DNA of 64,000 nt from Peribacillus simplex (GCF_030123325.1 NZ_CP126106.1:5050001-5114000), one strand, 5' to 3'; positions 31,909-40,461 are shown, counted from the first letter of the stretch. Notes: generated by a model not told the origin, from the sequence alone. Numbers and translations are program-made.

Positions 31909-32076
31909 TTTACTTGTGAGTTTACGCCTTTTACTCGTGAATTTCGTCGGTTTACTCGTGAATTTTCGCCGTTTACTCGTGAGTTTCGGCGTTTTACTTG
32001 TGAATTTCGTCGGTTTACTCGTGAATTTGGCCCGTTTACTCGTGAATTTCGGCATTTTACTCGTAAATGGGCGTTA
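31909..32076. repeat. Intergenic tandem array with an exact 21-bp unit, eight copies
   Basis: TTTACT starts at 31909, 31930, 31951, 31972, 31993, 32014, 32035 and 32056, exactly 21 bp apart. Consensus about TTTACTCGTGAATTTCGNCGG. A decayed ninth unit (GTTACTCATGAG) follows near 32073. The 21-bp phase keeps several frames open on both strands, but none has a ribosome site. It lies between the DUF6944-like gene and the marR promoter. Confidence 0.88.
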
Positions 32077-32114
32077 CTCATGAGTTTGGTTCTTTTAAGC
32101 ACTTCAAATCCGAG

Positions 32115-32175
32115 TGGACAGAAAGGATTTATTTTGCTATTATAGTTACCGAGGGTAACAATTACTAAGGGTAAC
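32115..32175 (+). promoter_or_regulatory. Promoter and tandem operator of the marR-MFS operon
   Basis: TGGACA (32115-32120), 17 bp, TATTAT (32138-32143). Directly downstream are the palindrome GTTACC-GAG-GGTAAC (32145-32159) and a second, imperfect copy ATTACTAAGGGTAAC (32161-32175). The 16-bp period over the transcription start suits MarR autorepression. Confidence 0.72.
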
Positions 32176-32194
32176 TATATATTATGTATAAGGG

Positions 32195-32623
32195 GTGTTT
32201 CTGATAGAGATTTATCAAAAGTTCTTTCAGCAATTTTTACTGCTGTACCGCCCGTTTGAAAATAATCTTAATATCCAGCTTGGTAAGCATGATTTACACA
32301 GGGCGCAATGGTCCATTTTACATTTCTTATTCAATTATGATTCGGCAACACTTGTAGAGCTTGCCAATTATCAAAGTGTGGAAAAACCCACGATTACGAG
32401 GACCATTGCCCGCTTGGAAGAGCTGGGGTATGTCGAGCATGTGCCCAGCAAAGATAAACGCGAGAAAAGAATGCGGCTTACGGAGCTTGGCAAAAAGATC
32501 TACAGCGAAGTCCGTGTGACAATCGATCGATACGAGCAGGATATCTTGAAAGGGATCACTGAGGAGGAACAACTTGCAGCCATACGTATCATGGGCGAAA
32601 TAAGAAATAACATTATAAAGTAG
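32195..32623 (+). CDS. MarR-family transcriptional regulator
   Basis: 142-residue winged-helix regulator: LHRAQWSILHFL (about 31-42), recognition region VEKPTITRTIARLEELGYVE (about 62-81), and wing PSKDKREKRMRLTELGKKI (about 84-102). It precedes an MFS exporter by 12 bp, like MdrR(YusO)-MdrT(YusP) of B. subtilis. Probably it represses both genes from the tandem GTTACC operators. Start is uncertain: the GTG at 32195 overlaps the AAGGGGTG ribosome site and no ATG/TTG lies nearby. A rarer CTG start at 32201 (5 bp spacing) is possible. Confidence 0.92.
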   Translation: MFLIEIYQKFFQQFLLLYRPFENNLNIQLGKHDLHRAQWSILHFLFNYDSATLVELANYQSVEKPTITRTIARLEELGYVEHVPSKDKREKRMRLTELGKKIYSEVRVTIDRYEQDILKGITEEEQLAAIRIMGEIRNNIIK

Positions 32624-32635
32624 GGAGATAATAAC

Positions 32636-33835
32636 ATGGATCAATCCAGAACCAGACTGTGGACGAAGGACTTTGTCATCGTTTCGTCCATCAATTTTTT
32701 CATAACATTAATCTTTTATTTACTGATGGTGACGCTTGCCATCTATGCTGTTAATGAATTGGATGCTTCTACAAGCGAAGCCGGACTCATATCGGGAATT
32801 TTTATTATCGGGACGTTAATCGGACGTCTGTTCATTGGCCGTTTCATTGATTCAATCGGCCGCAAGAAAACATTATTCATAGGTTTGATCTTTTTCACTT
32901 TGACAACACTTCTATATTTTGTCGACCTTGGAATTGGCTTCCTGCTTGTTAACCGCCTGATCCATGGGATGGCGATGGGGATGGCGAGTACTGCGACGGG
33001 AACGATCGTCGCCCAGATCATCCCGGCAACTCGAAAGGGAGAAGGCATCGGCTATTACAGCATGAGCGCGACACTTGCGACGGCAATCGGTCCTTTCATC
33101 GGTCTGTATATGGCTCAACATACAAGCTTCCAAGTGATTTTCAGTTTCTGCCTGGCATTAGGGGTGATCAGCTTGATTACTGCATTCTTCCTATATGTCC
33201 CGGCATTGAAAGTGACGGCAAAAGCTACGGAAAGCAAAGGATTCAAGCTTTCCAATTTCATTGAACCTAAGGCGCTGCCCATTTCAATCATTACTCTGTT
33301 ATTGGCATTCTGTTATTCCAGCGTCCTTTCGTTCATCAGTTTCTATGCCATTGAAATCAATCTGGTCAATACAGCAAGCTTCTTCTTTGTCGTTTACGCA
33401 GTAGCTGTATTGTTATCACGTCCTTTCTCAGGACCGTTGATGGACCGGAAAGGCTCTAACTTCATTATGTATCCGGCGTTCATGCTTTTCGGGATCGGCT
33501 TGCTGCTTTTAAGTATCACAACCAATAGTTTCACTTTACTGGCTGCCGGTTTCCTCATCGGCCTTGGATTCGGTAATATGCAATCAAGCTCGCAGGCGAT
33601 TGCCGTTAAACTGACACCGCCTCACCGAATGGGGATGGCAACGTCCACCTTCTTCATCATGCTTGATGCAGGACTTGGATTCGGCCCTTATATTCTGGGA
33701 TTCATCATTCCGGTAACAGGTTATAGCACACTTTATGTCATCCTGGGCGTTTTGGTCATCGCAACCTCCGTCCTTTACTACTTCTTGCACGGCAAGAAGG
33801 AACGTGCAGCCAGAACGAACTTGGCTTCCATATAA
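32636..33835 (+). CDS. MFS drug-efflux-type transporter
   Basis: 399 residues with twelve predicted membrane helices. The loop 2-3 motif A is present as GRLFIGRFIDSIGRKK (about 62-77), and a motif C-like YYSMSATLATAIGPFIGLY lies near 140-158, as in drug:H+ antiporters of the 12-helix group. The ATG follows AGGGAGAT and the gene is the second of a MarR-controlled operon, supporting export of a toxic compound. The substrate is unknown. Confidence 0.92.
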   Translation: MDQSRTRLWTKDFVIVSSINFFITLIFYLLMVTLAIYAVNELDASTSEAGLISGIFIIGTLIGRLFIGRFIDSIGRKKTLFIGLIFFTLTTLLYFVDLGIGFLLVNRLIHGMAMGMASTATGTIVAQIIPATRKGEGIGYYSMSATLATAIGPFIGLYMAQHTSFQVIFSFCLALGVISLITAFFLYVPALKVTAKATESKGFKLSNFIEPKALPISIITLLLAFCYSSVLSFISFYAIEINLVNTASFFFVVYAVAVLLSRPFSGPLMDRKGSNFIMYPAFMLFGIGLLLLSITTNSFTLLAAGFLIGLGFGNMQSSSQAIAVKLTPPHRMGMATSTFFIMLDAGLGFGPYILGFIIPVTGYSTLYVILGVLVIATSVLYYFLHGKKERAARTNLASI

Positions 33836-33837
33836 AT

Positions 33838-33873
33838 AAAAAGGGATATCCCATTGGGGGGATATCCCTTTTT
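33838..33873. terminator. Bidirectional terminator between the MFS gene and the ABC operon
   Basis: AAAAAGGGATATCCC and GGGATATCCCTTTTT form a perfect 15-bp stem with a 6-nt loop, A-run and T-run on opposite sides, serving both convergent operons. Confidence 0.92.
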
Positions 33874-33895
33874 GCTTTTTGAAACAGCTTCCATT

Positions 33896-35116
33896 TTATT
33901 TTATTTCCAAGTCATCGATAATAAGTCCAAAACCTTTGCTGTTCTTTTTATTTATGACTGTTTCACCTTTATATAAAGTCTTTCCAGTCTTTATATCTGC
34001 AATCAGAAGTTTGGCAGGCTTGTATGTTAAAACGTCTTGATCCACTTCGTTGCCTAATAGGAAGTACACACGCCCGTTTTTAAAGGCAGCGGTATATTGT
34101 TCTTCCTTATTAGCAGCCATATCAAGCTCCGTATCATTCGTTAACGTTTGACTGTTGAGGTCAAATGTTTTAATGCGATATTTTCCTGATTTCATTTCAA
34201 CTGCATAAAGGTTTTTCCCGTCTGCATATCCTGATCTAGCCATGTCCAGGCTAAGCGATTCTTTTTTTACCGTTTCTAATTTTTCCGTTTCATAATTATA
34301 AGATAGCAACTTGCTTTCCTTTAGTTTTTCCTCAAATGGACCATCCTCATGATTTACCCCTTTAATTACCGAAATTAAAACCATGTTGTTTGGCTGGGAT
34401 GGAGCAAGATCAATTGGCATCTCAAAATCAACTTGATTAGGGTAAGTAAAGGATTCAGATACAAGGGTTTTATCGCTCAAGACTTTTTTATTGGCTACAT
34501 CGATCGTATATAGATGAACCTCTTTCGTTTGCTTCTCACTGTTGGAATTCACATCATTCATCGTTAAAACCTGTAGTTTTGAATGGACCAACTGCACATC
34601 CCTGACATCAGCATTCATGATTCTGTCTTGATTCGGAAGTTCAATTTGGAATGAAGTTTCCTCTTCGTCCTTCTTCTCCAGTAAACCGATATCAAACTTT
34701 GCTTCCATTTTCCCGTTATTCGTAAAATCGCTATTCACCCAAGCGTAAGCGAGAAAATCATCGTCTTCATATAAAGAACTAATGGAATCCTTGCCACGCA
34801 TAAACGAACGATGTTCTTTTACTAATCTTTCAATTTTCTGATCTTGTCTTCCAGTTAAGTTCTCCAAGTAAGACCTTTCACTGGCATATGTGGTTGTATT
34901 GGATTCAATTGTTAAAGGTTCATAAAATTGACCATTATCAAGCGAAGCATTTATGATTACCGGATCAAGCTCTTTATCACTGCCTTCCAGTGTCTTGAAC
35001 GTATACTTTGGAAGGCTGGAGGCGGAGGAAGCTACTTTGACATAATAGGTCCCGATGCTTAAGATGACAACCATTCCAATAATGATGCTGCATAAATAAC
35101 GTTTCACCTTGTTCAC
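33896..35116 (-). CDS. Membrane-anchored hypothetical protein, last gene of the GntR-ABC operon
   Basis: 406 residues. A single N-terminal membrane helix (about 7-27) leaves an extracytoplasmic domain of beta-strand-rich repeats (for example VHLYTIDVANKKVLSDKTLV, KNLYAVEMKSGKYRIKTFDL, GRVYFLLGNEV). This hints at a beta-propeller-like fold with no recognised motif. The stop-to-start distance from the permease is 16 bp, so it belongs to the operon and may be a sensor or accessory subunit of the ABC system. No lipobox. Function unknown. Confidence 0.75.
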   Translation of the reverse strand: MNKVKRYLCSIIIGMVVILSIGTYYVKVASSASSLPKYTFKTLEGSDKELDPVIINASLDNGQFYEPLTIESNTTTYASERSYLENLTGRQDQKIERLVKEHRSFMRGKDSISSLYEDDDFLAYAWVNSDFTNNGKMEAKFDIGLLEKKDEEETSFQIELPNQDRIMNADVRDVQLVHSKLQVLTMNDVNSNSEKQTKEVHLYTIDVANKKVLSDKTLVSESFTYPNQVDFEMPIDLAPSQPNNMVLISVIKGVNHEDGPFEEKLKESKLLSYNYETEKLETVKKESLSLDMARSGYADGKNLYAVEMKSGKYRIKTFDLNSQTLTNDTELDMAANKEEQYTAAFKNGRVYFLLGNEVDQDVLTYKPAKLLIADIKTGKTLYKGETVINKKNSKGFGLIIDDLEIK

Positions 35117-35132
35117 TCTCCTTTAATAGTTG

Positions 35133-35960
35133 TTATACGGTAACGCGATTTTTCAATAACCAAGAACCAAGCCAAACCGATAATCCTGTCACGATGATTC
35201 CTAATGCGAGCAGCAGGCTAAATAATTCATTAGGATAGAAATAGAAATTCCCGATTTCCATTAAAACTGGAGCTAAAAACAACACAGCAGCGAGTCCGCA
35301 ATATACCAAGCCCAAAATGATTCCTTTTATGCGGAAACTTCTTTCAAACATGATCGCCGTGAATAATATCGACATGATCATAAGACCAATGCCATAGGAA
35401 AGCAGGAATTGCGTGAACGTGCTGGGGATGATCAATGACAAAACTGGATTGGCTTTCGAGATAGTAGAAATTGACATTTCATTCAAGAGCGCTTCCGGCA
35501 CATTTGAATTAAACAGGGCATTTTCCATAGGTAAAATGATGATTTGGAAAGCAATCAACCCTAATACCATCAGGAAGATGGCTGTTGCTTTTGAAAGGTA
35601 GATGGATAATCTGGATGTTGGTAACATCAATAGACGATAAATGAATGTATTCTTTCCAAACCAATCACGATACCAAATAAGGAAAATGTAAAAAATAAGG
35701 GCAACCGCACTCAGCGCTATCGGTCCTGCAAACAAAAGGGTATCTGCGATATGATTAAAATTAATGCCTCCATAATTGGTAATATAAGCGGCTTCCGATA
35801 GTTTTTCAGTTGAAATGATCTTCCTTGCATCATTAACAAGACTCCTCGTTACGAAGATCACTCCTGCAAATTGCGAAACCAAGGTGATCAACAATAAGCT
35901 AAGATAGATTTTACTGAAACGGTTGATTTCAAAGTTCACTAGTTTTATATATCGCATCAT
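35133..35960 (-). CDS. ABC-2-like permease subunit
   Basis: 275 residues with six predicted membrane helices, including a first at about 17-38 and the rest between about 68 and 268. There is no recognised signature beyond hydrophobicity and position. It overlaps the ATP-binding gene by 4 bp (ATGA) and so is its translationally coupled partner. The arrangement GntR-ATPase-permease-accessory is that of the B. subtilis ytr operon, whose transporter is induced by wall-active antibiotics; a similar role is inferred only. Confidence 0.82.
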   Translation of the reverse strand: MMRYIKLVNFEINRFSKIYLSLLLITLVSQFAGVIFVTRSLVNDARKIISTEKLSEAAYITNYGGINFNHIADTLLFAGPIALSAVALIFYIFLIWYRDWFGKNTFIYRLLMLPTSRLSIYLSKATAIFLMVLGLIAFQIIILPMENALFNSNVPEALLNEMSISTISKANPVLSLIIPSTFTQFLLSYGIGLMIMSILFTAIMFERSFRIKGIILGLVYCGLAAVLFLAPVLMEIGNFYFYPNELFSLLLALGIIVTGLSVWLGSWLLKNRVTV

Positions 35961-36643
35961 GATTGATACACCTCTCTCATTACATCGACTACCGATTTTC
36001 CTTCCTCTTCCCGCATTTCTTCTGTATTGAACTCTCTAAGCACTGTACCGTTATCCAATAAAATGACCTTATCGATCAAATGTTCAATATCACCGATTTC
36101 ATGGGTCGTGATGATGACTCCCCTATCTTCAATAAGGTGGCTCGCAAAGACATCGGCAATTTGCTCGCGGCTAAACATATCGATTCCCGAGAATGGTTCG
36201 TCCATCAGTACATAATCGACGTCAAGGGACAGACCAAGCATCAGGTTGAGCTTAGCTGTGTTCCCTTTTGACAGTTCCGAAATGCGACTCTCCTCTTTAA
36301 GCTTGAAAAACCCCATCAGTTGGTTCGCTCTTTCCGGATTCCAGGACGTATAGAAATCCGACATGAAAACCATGGCCTGTTTAATGGTCATTTGCGGAAG
36401 CATGGTCGGTGCGTCCGGAATGAAGGTGATTTTTTCATAACTGTCCTTAGTCATCTTTTGTTCATCGATCAGGATTTCACCTTTATATGGCGTCAATCCC
36501 ATGATCGCTTTGAGTGTAGTCGTTTTACCGACACCATTTATCCCGATCAGGCAAGTGACTTCCCCTTTATTGGCTGTAAATGAAACACTATCCAAGATCT
36601 TTTTCCGGCCATAATTCTTGGAGATCTTTTTTACTTCTATCAT
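35957..36643 (-). CDS. ABC transporter ATP-binding subunit
   Basis: 228 residues. Walker A GINGVGKTT (about 33-41), Q-loop near TFIPDAPTML (a Q is not evident, which is unusual), signature LSKGNTAKLNL in place of LSGGQ (about 129-139), Walker B VDYVLMDEPFSGID (about 146-159) and switch His in TTHEIGD (about 183-189). The degenerate signature is also seen in YtrB-like subunits. Start overlaps the GntR stop by 4 bp and its own stop overlaps the permease start. Confidence 0.92.
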   Translation of the reverse strand: MIEVKKISKNYGRKKILDSVSFTANKGEVTCLIGINGVGKTTTLKAIMGLTPYKGEILIDEQKMTKDSYEKITFIPDAPTMLPQMTIKQAMVFMSDFYTSWNPERANQLMGFFKLKEESRISELSKGNTAKLNLMLGLSLDVDYVLMDEPFSGIDMFSREQIADVFASHLIEDRGVIITTHEIGDIEHLIDKVILLDNGTVLREFNTEEMREEEGKSVVDVMREVYQS

Positions 36644-37020
36644 TTTTCTTCCTCCTCCCTTTTTTCTTCCGAGTATTTTTCTTTAACCACACGAAGCAAT
36701 TCATCGACTGGTACATCAATCGGACGAATCGCGTCGACAAACGTATCGACGGCTGCCAAAATCAATTCCTGCCTCACAGCCAGTAAAATCGTTTCATTCG
36801 TCGTGATTTGACTGGGGAAATTTCGTTCAGTATGAATCAAACCCTGTTCCTCCATTTCTTTATACGCTTTTTGAGCGGTATTAGGATTTATGTTCAGTGT
36901 AGCCGCCAGTTCTCTTCGGGAGGGAATTTCCTGTCCAGCCACGAATTTTCCTATGGCTATTTGTTCTTTAAAATGCCTAACGACTTGCAGATATACCGGT
37001 TCCCGGGTATTTACGTTCAT
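36640..37020 (-). CDS. GntR-family regulator, YtrA subfamily
   Basis: 126 residues from the ATG at 37020, five bases after GGGGGTGG; an upstream GTG at 37029 lies in that ribosome site. It is a short GntR protein: the winged helix (about 10-75) has EPVYLQVVRHFKEQIAIGKF, SRRELAATLNINPNTAQKAY in two helices and wing EEQGLIHTERNFPSQIT. The C-terminus of about 45 residues is helical only, which defines the YtrA subfamily. It is the first gene of the ABC operon and presumably its repressor. Confidence 0.92.
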   Translation of the reverse strand: MNVNTREPVYLQVVRHFKEQIAIGKFVAGQEIPSRRELAATLNINPNTAQKAYKEMEEQGLIHTERNFPSQITTNETILLAVRQELILAAVDTFVDAIRPIDVPVDELLRVVKEKYSEEKREEEEK

Positions 37021-37072
37021 TAAAACCACCCCCTATTTATTTAAAAAAAGTCTGATATGCATAGATTCTTAC

Positions 37073-37139
37073 GTGTATGTACTAAGTGGTTCATACACCT
37101 TATAGATGTACTATACCCGTAATACACTTAAACTGTCAA
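37073..37139 (-). promoter_or_regulatory. Promoter and inverted-repeat operator candidate of the gntR-ABC operon
   Basis: Minus-strand TTGACA (37134-37139), 18 bp, TATAGT (37110-37115). Just downstream, GTGTATG (37073-37079) and CATACAC (37092-37098) form a perfect inverted repeat with a 12-bp centre, a plausible site for the GntR protein. Confidence 0.65.
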
Positions 37140-37158
37140 TAATGAATTTCAACAAAAT

Positions 37159-37192
37159 GAAAACCCCGAATGCGCAGTGCAGTCGGGGTTTT
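37159..37192 (-). terminator. Terminator-like hairpin between the ATPase gene and the gntR promoter
   Basis: AAAACCCCGA/TCGGGGTTTT, 10-bp stem, 13-nt loop, T-run both ways. It lies upstream of the gntR promoter and 20 bp past the stop of the ATPase gene, which it most likely terminates. Confidence 0.82.
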
Positions 37193-37212
37193 ATAAAGGA
37201 GATGCTAATAGC

Positions 37213-37968
37213 TCATTCAAATAGATGATGAAGCAGCCGATCTTTATCTTCAAAAAATTGTTTCATTAACAGATAGTGATTGGACTCCTCTAAAGTCACC
37301 TCACTTATTCCTTCATCCGAAATTTGAAGGATTTTAGCATCCGGGTAGGCCATGATGATCGGTGAATGGGTGGAAATGATGAATTGGGATCCTTGTTGAA
37401 CAAGTTCATTTATCCTGGCCAGCATCGATATTTGTCTCAATGGTGACAAAGCAGCTTCAGGCTCATCGAGGATATACAATCCATTGCCTTGAAATCGTTC
37501 TACAAAAGCTGAAAAAAACGATTCCCCATGAGATTGCTGGTGAAGTGATTTTCCACCGAAGGAATCGATGATTTTCGAACCGAACGATGCCTCCCTGTCC
37601 AATTCCTCTATATTCGTAGCTAAATTATAGAAGGTCTCCGCCCTAAAGAAAAAATGATCCCTCGGTTTGTACACGCCTTTTTTCAAACGGAGATATTCGT
37701 CCAAATTGGAATGGGAATCATAATTGGAAAAATTGAAATTCAACGTTCCGCCTTCCGGATTGAAGCCATACGCAATCGCAATGCCTTCAAGCAAGGTGGA
37801 CTTTCCCATTCCATTTTCCCCGATAACATAGGTAACACTGGGATGAAAAACCATCTCTTGAAGGTGCTTGATAACCGGCAGGTCAAGGGGGAAATGGTCA
37901 TATGAGGATATTCGGTCTCTATTTAGGTAGATGCCCCTGATGTATTGTGAATCATAATCTAGTTTCAT
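37213..37968 (-). CDS. ABC/SMC-like AAA-family ATPase
   Basis: 251-residue soluble ATPase. Walker A IGENGMGKSTLLE (about 55-67), an ABC-type signature QQSHGESFFSAF (about 144-155), Walker B GLYILDEPEAALSP (about 164-177) and the H-loop in FIISTHSPIIMAYPDA (about 197-212). It belongs to the small predicted ATPases related to Rad50/OLD AAA_21. There is no transport partner or nuclease gene next to it, so it is probably not a defence operon. Biological role unknown. Confidence 0.88.
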   Translation of the reverse strand: MKLDYDSQYIRGIYLNRDRISSYDHFPLDLPVIKHLQEMVFHPSVTYVIGENGMGKSTLLEGIAIAYGFNPEGGTLNFNFSNYDSHSNLDEYLRLKKGVYKPRDHFFFRAETFYNLATNIEELDREASFGSKIIDSFGGKSLHQQSHGESFFSAFVERFQGNGLYILDEPEAALSPLRQISMLARINELVQQGSQFIISTHSPIIMAYPDAKILQISDEGISEVTLEESNHYLLMKQFFEDKDRLLHHLFE

Positions 37969-38082
37969 TTGTAATCACCTTCTGTAGAATATATTTAGAG
38001 CGTTGAAATGTCCTTCTTACATTCCACTGCAAACCATGACGTCATTGATTAGCCAAAATTGATAGATTGATAATGTTTGATT

Positions 38083-38682
38083 CTAAATGACAGCCCACTT
38101 TGGATGCAATTCAAATAAACTTCCTGTATTACCTCCCGATTCCTTTATCAGGGCAGCCAATTCCTTATCCACATACCGTTGATGTGAATATTCATTGTCC
38201 CATAATGAAGCGACCAGGTATCTCCCGGATTTCCCTTTTCCGATTGCACCAGACAGCATGCCCGATGTCATCCCTTTGTTCCATATGTCCCTTTGCACCT
38301 GCTCAAATCCGGCTTGTTTATCATTTTCAACAGAACAGTCAGCCACTCGAAGTAATTTTCCCTTGCCAAAAAAATCCTTAATGTCAGTAGTTCCTATATT
38401 GAATATTTTCCCGTAGATATCGACAGAAATATTTGTATATGTACTACCTTGGTCACTTTTGGCGAATATTTCATCATGCTGATGCTGCATGAAACTTTGA
38501 TAAGAATGAAGATCTTTCCAAACGGAGAGAATGCCGGCTTCATAGGGTTCATTTGCATTCCACCCTCCGATTTGTCCCATGAAACCAGCACAATGGCGCA
38601 ATTCCCCCCATCCCTCTTGTGCTTTTGAGAATGAACGCTTGTTTTCCTCATTCACTTGGCATTTAATCCACTTCATTAACAT
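38083..38682 (-). CDS. Two-module protein: DUF4937 plus monooxygenase-like domain (YdbC-like)
   Basis: 199 residues from the ATG at 38682 behind AGGGGGAT. The N-terminal half (KWIKCQVNEENKRSFSKAQ, then WNANEPYEAGILSVWKD and YQSFMQHQHDEIF) resembles the YdbC/DUF4937 family. The second half repeats the same ferredoxin-like theme (GYFEQVQRD-type helix, YLVASLWDNEYSHQRYVD) and may be an antibiotic-biosynthesis-monooxygenase fold. Function unknown. Its start overlaps the end of the upstream GrpB gene by 20 bp, so the two are co-expressed. Confidence 0.75.
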   Translation of the reverse strand: MLMKWIKCQVNEENKRSFSKAQEGWGELRHCAGFMGQIGGWNANEPYEAGILSVWKDLHSYQSFMQHQHDEIFAKSDQGSTYTNISVDIYGKIFNIGTTDIKDFFGKGKLLRVADCSVENDKQAGFEQVQRDIWNKGMTSGMLSGAIGKGKSGRYLVASLWDNEYSHQRYVDKELAALIKESGGNTGSLFELHPKWAVI

Positions 38683-39211
38683 GATTATCCCCCTCATTCA
38701 AGGACGCCGCCCAATGTTTCGCTTTTTCGTCACTCTCTTTTATGAAATCATTTTTCCCATTTACATATCCGTTGATATCATCTGGGAATTCCGCTGCCAA
38801 GCGCTGCTTCAGCCTGCTGTACTTTTGTGCTTCATCAGGGTGTGCCAGCAAATAATCCCGAAAAGTGAGGTGTCTGGCTATTTCGTCATGTCCTTTTTGA
38901 AACATGTGAATATGGTGAGTCCTCTCATCCCCGCCTTTACAGAAAAACCGCCGTCCAGCGATTCCGTTTTCCCCCCTGGCATCATACCCTTTTTCTTCCA
39001 TCTCTTTATTGAAATCAGCGACACATTCCACATCTTTTACCACTGCCAAAATATCTATTACTGGCTTGGCATGGATGGCCGGAATGGCCGTACTGCCAAT
39101 ATGGTATAACTTTATCAATTCAGGCCCGAAAATATCCTGTAATTTTTGGCATTCATCATGAAATAGCTTGGACCATTCTGTCCTATATGGTACGACTTCG
39201 ACCTTTCTCAT
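38663..39211 (-). CDS. GrpB-family nucleotidyltransferase-like protein
   Basis: 182 residues from the ATG at 39211 (AAGGAGG with 5-bp spacing). The GrpB/UPF0157 fold shows YRTEWSKLFHDE (about 9-20), the nucleotidyltransferase-like LYHIGSTAIPAIHAKPVIDI (about 37-56) with G-S and D residues, HHIHMFQKGHDE (about 103-114) and LTFRDYLLAHPDEAQKY (about 120-136). Some GrpB proteins form dephospho-CoA-like or tRNA-modifying fusions, but stand-alone ones are uncharacterised. A second GrpB gene lies at 44.7-45.2 kb. Confidence 0.88.
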   Translation of the reverse strand: MRKVEVVPYRTEWSKLFHDECQKLQDIFGPELIKLYHIGSTAIPAIHAKPVIDILAVVKDVECVADFNKEMEEKGYDARGENGIAGRRFFCKGGDERTHHIHMFQKGHDEIARHLTFRDYLLAHPDEAQKYSRLKQRLAAEFPDDINGYVNGKNDFIKESDEKAKHWAASLNEGDNHVNEVD

Positions 39212-39284
39212 GAAAGCCTCCTTGATAGGAATTGGCATTTACATCCCTTTTTTATTTCCTTATTTTAACATCAATGTGCCTGTA

Positions 39285-39325
39285 TCACAAAAAAAGCAGC
39301 CGGGATAATAAACCCAGTTGCTTTT
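39285..39325 (-). terminator. Terminator of the kdgK-kdgT operon
   Basis: GCAACTGGG and CCCGGCTGC pair with one mismatch and a G-U, loop TTTATTAT, followed by TTTTTTT in the minus direction, 25 bp after kdgT. Confidence 0.7.
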
Positions 39326-39351
39326 TAGGTAACGCTTACATTTCATTTGTT

Positions 39352-40380
39352 TTACTTCGCTTTTTGGATGGGAGTCACAGTTGGATCTTTCAAAATAGTT
39401 GGTTTCATGCCTCTTCGCTGCGGAATCCCTCTTTCTTCTTGTTTCTTTGCAACCCACATCGTCAGCATGGGTGTTAGAATTGCTGTCACCAATACACTCG
39501 TCGCGATGATTGCTGTTGCCGATTCTGCTACAGGAGCAAATTGCGGGTTTAATTCGGCAATAATGAAAGGCACTGCAACTGCGGCCCCAGCTGTTGAGGA
39601 TGCTGCGACCCCGGCAACACCATCCGAGCCTGTAACGTAGCGGTCCAGTAGATATAAGACACCCCCGGAAAGGAAGACGACGGCAACCCCCATTAAAATG
39701 CCCATGAATCCGGATTTTATGATCATGCCAAAATCCAGCCCGAAACCTAGAGCTAGTGCGAAGAACGGGATAAGGACCGGTACGGCCTGTCCAAAGAATT
39801 CCCGGCATTCTTTATCGATATTACCTACAATCATACCGACTGCAAATGGAATCAAAGTGGAGACGATCGTTTGCCATGGAAACGTTGCAAGGCCCCCAAC
39901 ACCGAGGATGATCATCGTGAAGAACGGTCCGCTTTCAATACTGATGAACGGGAATGCAGCAGCATCTTCCGTTCTGCCCAATTTTGTCATGAGTGCGGTA
40001 TAAAGACCGCCATTCGTTTCATTAAAAGCTGCTATCAGCACTAAGACCGAAAGACCGGAAAAGAGACCAGTTTGAATCCCGTTCTCTGGAAGCAGCAAAG
40101 CTGCCCCATATCCTAATAATGCCGCAAATACAACTTTACCGATAAGCAATGTGAATCCTTTTCTTGCGATATACCCGGATTGCTTAACATCTATCGTAGC
40201 CCCGACACAAAAGAAAAAAACGGCTAATATCGATGCGGTACCTGTTAGCATCGCACCTGTGAATCCGCCAAAGAAGGTTGCTGTGTCAGGAAAAACAGTA
40301 TGTATCAAAGCACCTATGAACAAAGGGACAACCATCATGCCACCAGGGATTTTTTCTATTCCGGCTTTTATTCTCATCAC
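39352..40380 (-). CDS. kdgT: 2-keto-3-deoxygluconate permease
   Basis: 342-residue inner-membrane H+ symporter for 2-keto-3-deoxygluconate, from pectin or uronate breakdown. About ten membrane helices. KdgT hallmarks: IEKIPGGMMVVPLFIGALIH in two parts (about 9-28), NETNGGLYTALM (about 134-145) and SSTAGAAVAVPFIIAE (about 276-291). It lies 81 bp after kdgK on the same strand and ends in a terminator, so kdgK-kdgT form an operon. The ATG follows GGAGAGAT. Confidence 0.92.
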   Translation of the reverse strand: MMRIKAGIEKIPGGMMVVPLFIGALIHTVFPDTATFFGGFTGAMLTGTASILAVFFFCVGATIDVKQSGYIARKGFTLLIGKVVFAALLGYGAALLLPENGIQTGLFSGLSVLVLIAAFNETNGGLYTALMTKLGRTEDAAAFPFISIESGPFFTMIILGVGGLATFPWQTIVSTLIPFAVGMIVGNIDKECREFFGQAVPVLIPFFALALGFGLDFGMIIKSGFMGILMGVAVVFLSGGVLYLLDRYVTGSDGVAGVAASSTAGAAVAVPFIIAELNPQFAPVAESATAIIATSVLVTAILTPMLTMWVAKKQEERGIPQRRGMKPTILKDPTVTPIQKAK

Positions 40381-40461
40381 AATCTCTCCACTTCATTATC
40401 AAATTTATGATTATTTGTAATTGGAAGTCTAGTTGTGGAGTTAACTGGCTGCTGTTATCGA

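Noticed and set aside
31821..32145. Frames on both strands coding RNSRVN-, KFTSK- or FTREF-type 7-residue repeats
   Set aside because: Products of the 21-bp array; several frames are open at once and none has a ribosome site or flanking unique coding sequence.
37213..37968. Anti-phage defence system around the AAA ATPase
   Set aside because: The ATPase resembles OLD/Rad50-like proteins, but no nuclease, reverse transcriptase or other defence gene is adjacent; the flanking genes have separate terminators and ordinary roles.
39260..39808. 182-codon minus-strand frame within kdgT in another frame
   Set aside because: It overlaps the clearly coding kdgT frame and its composition is not protein-like.
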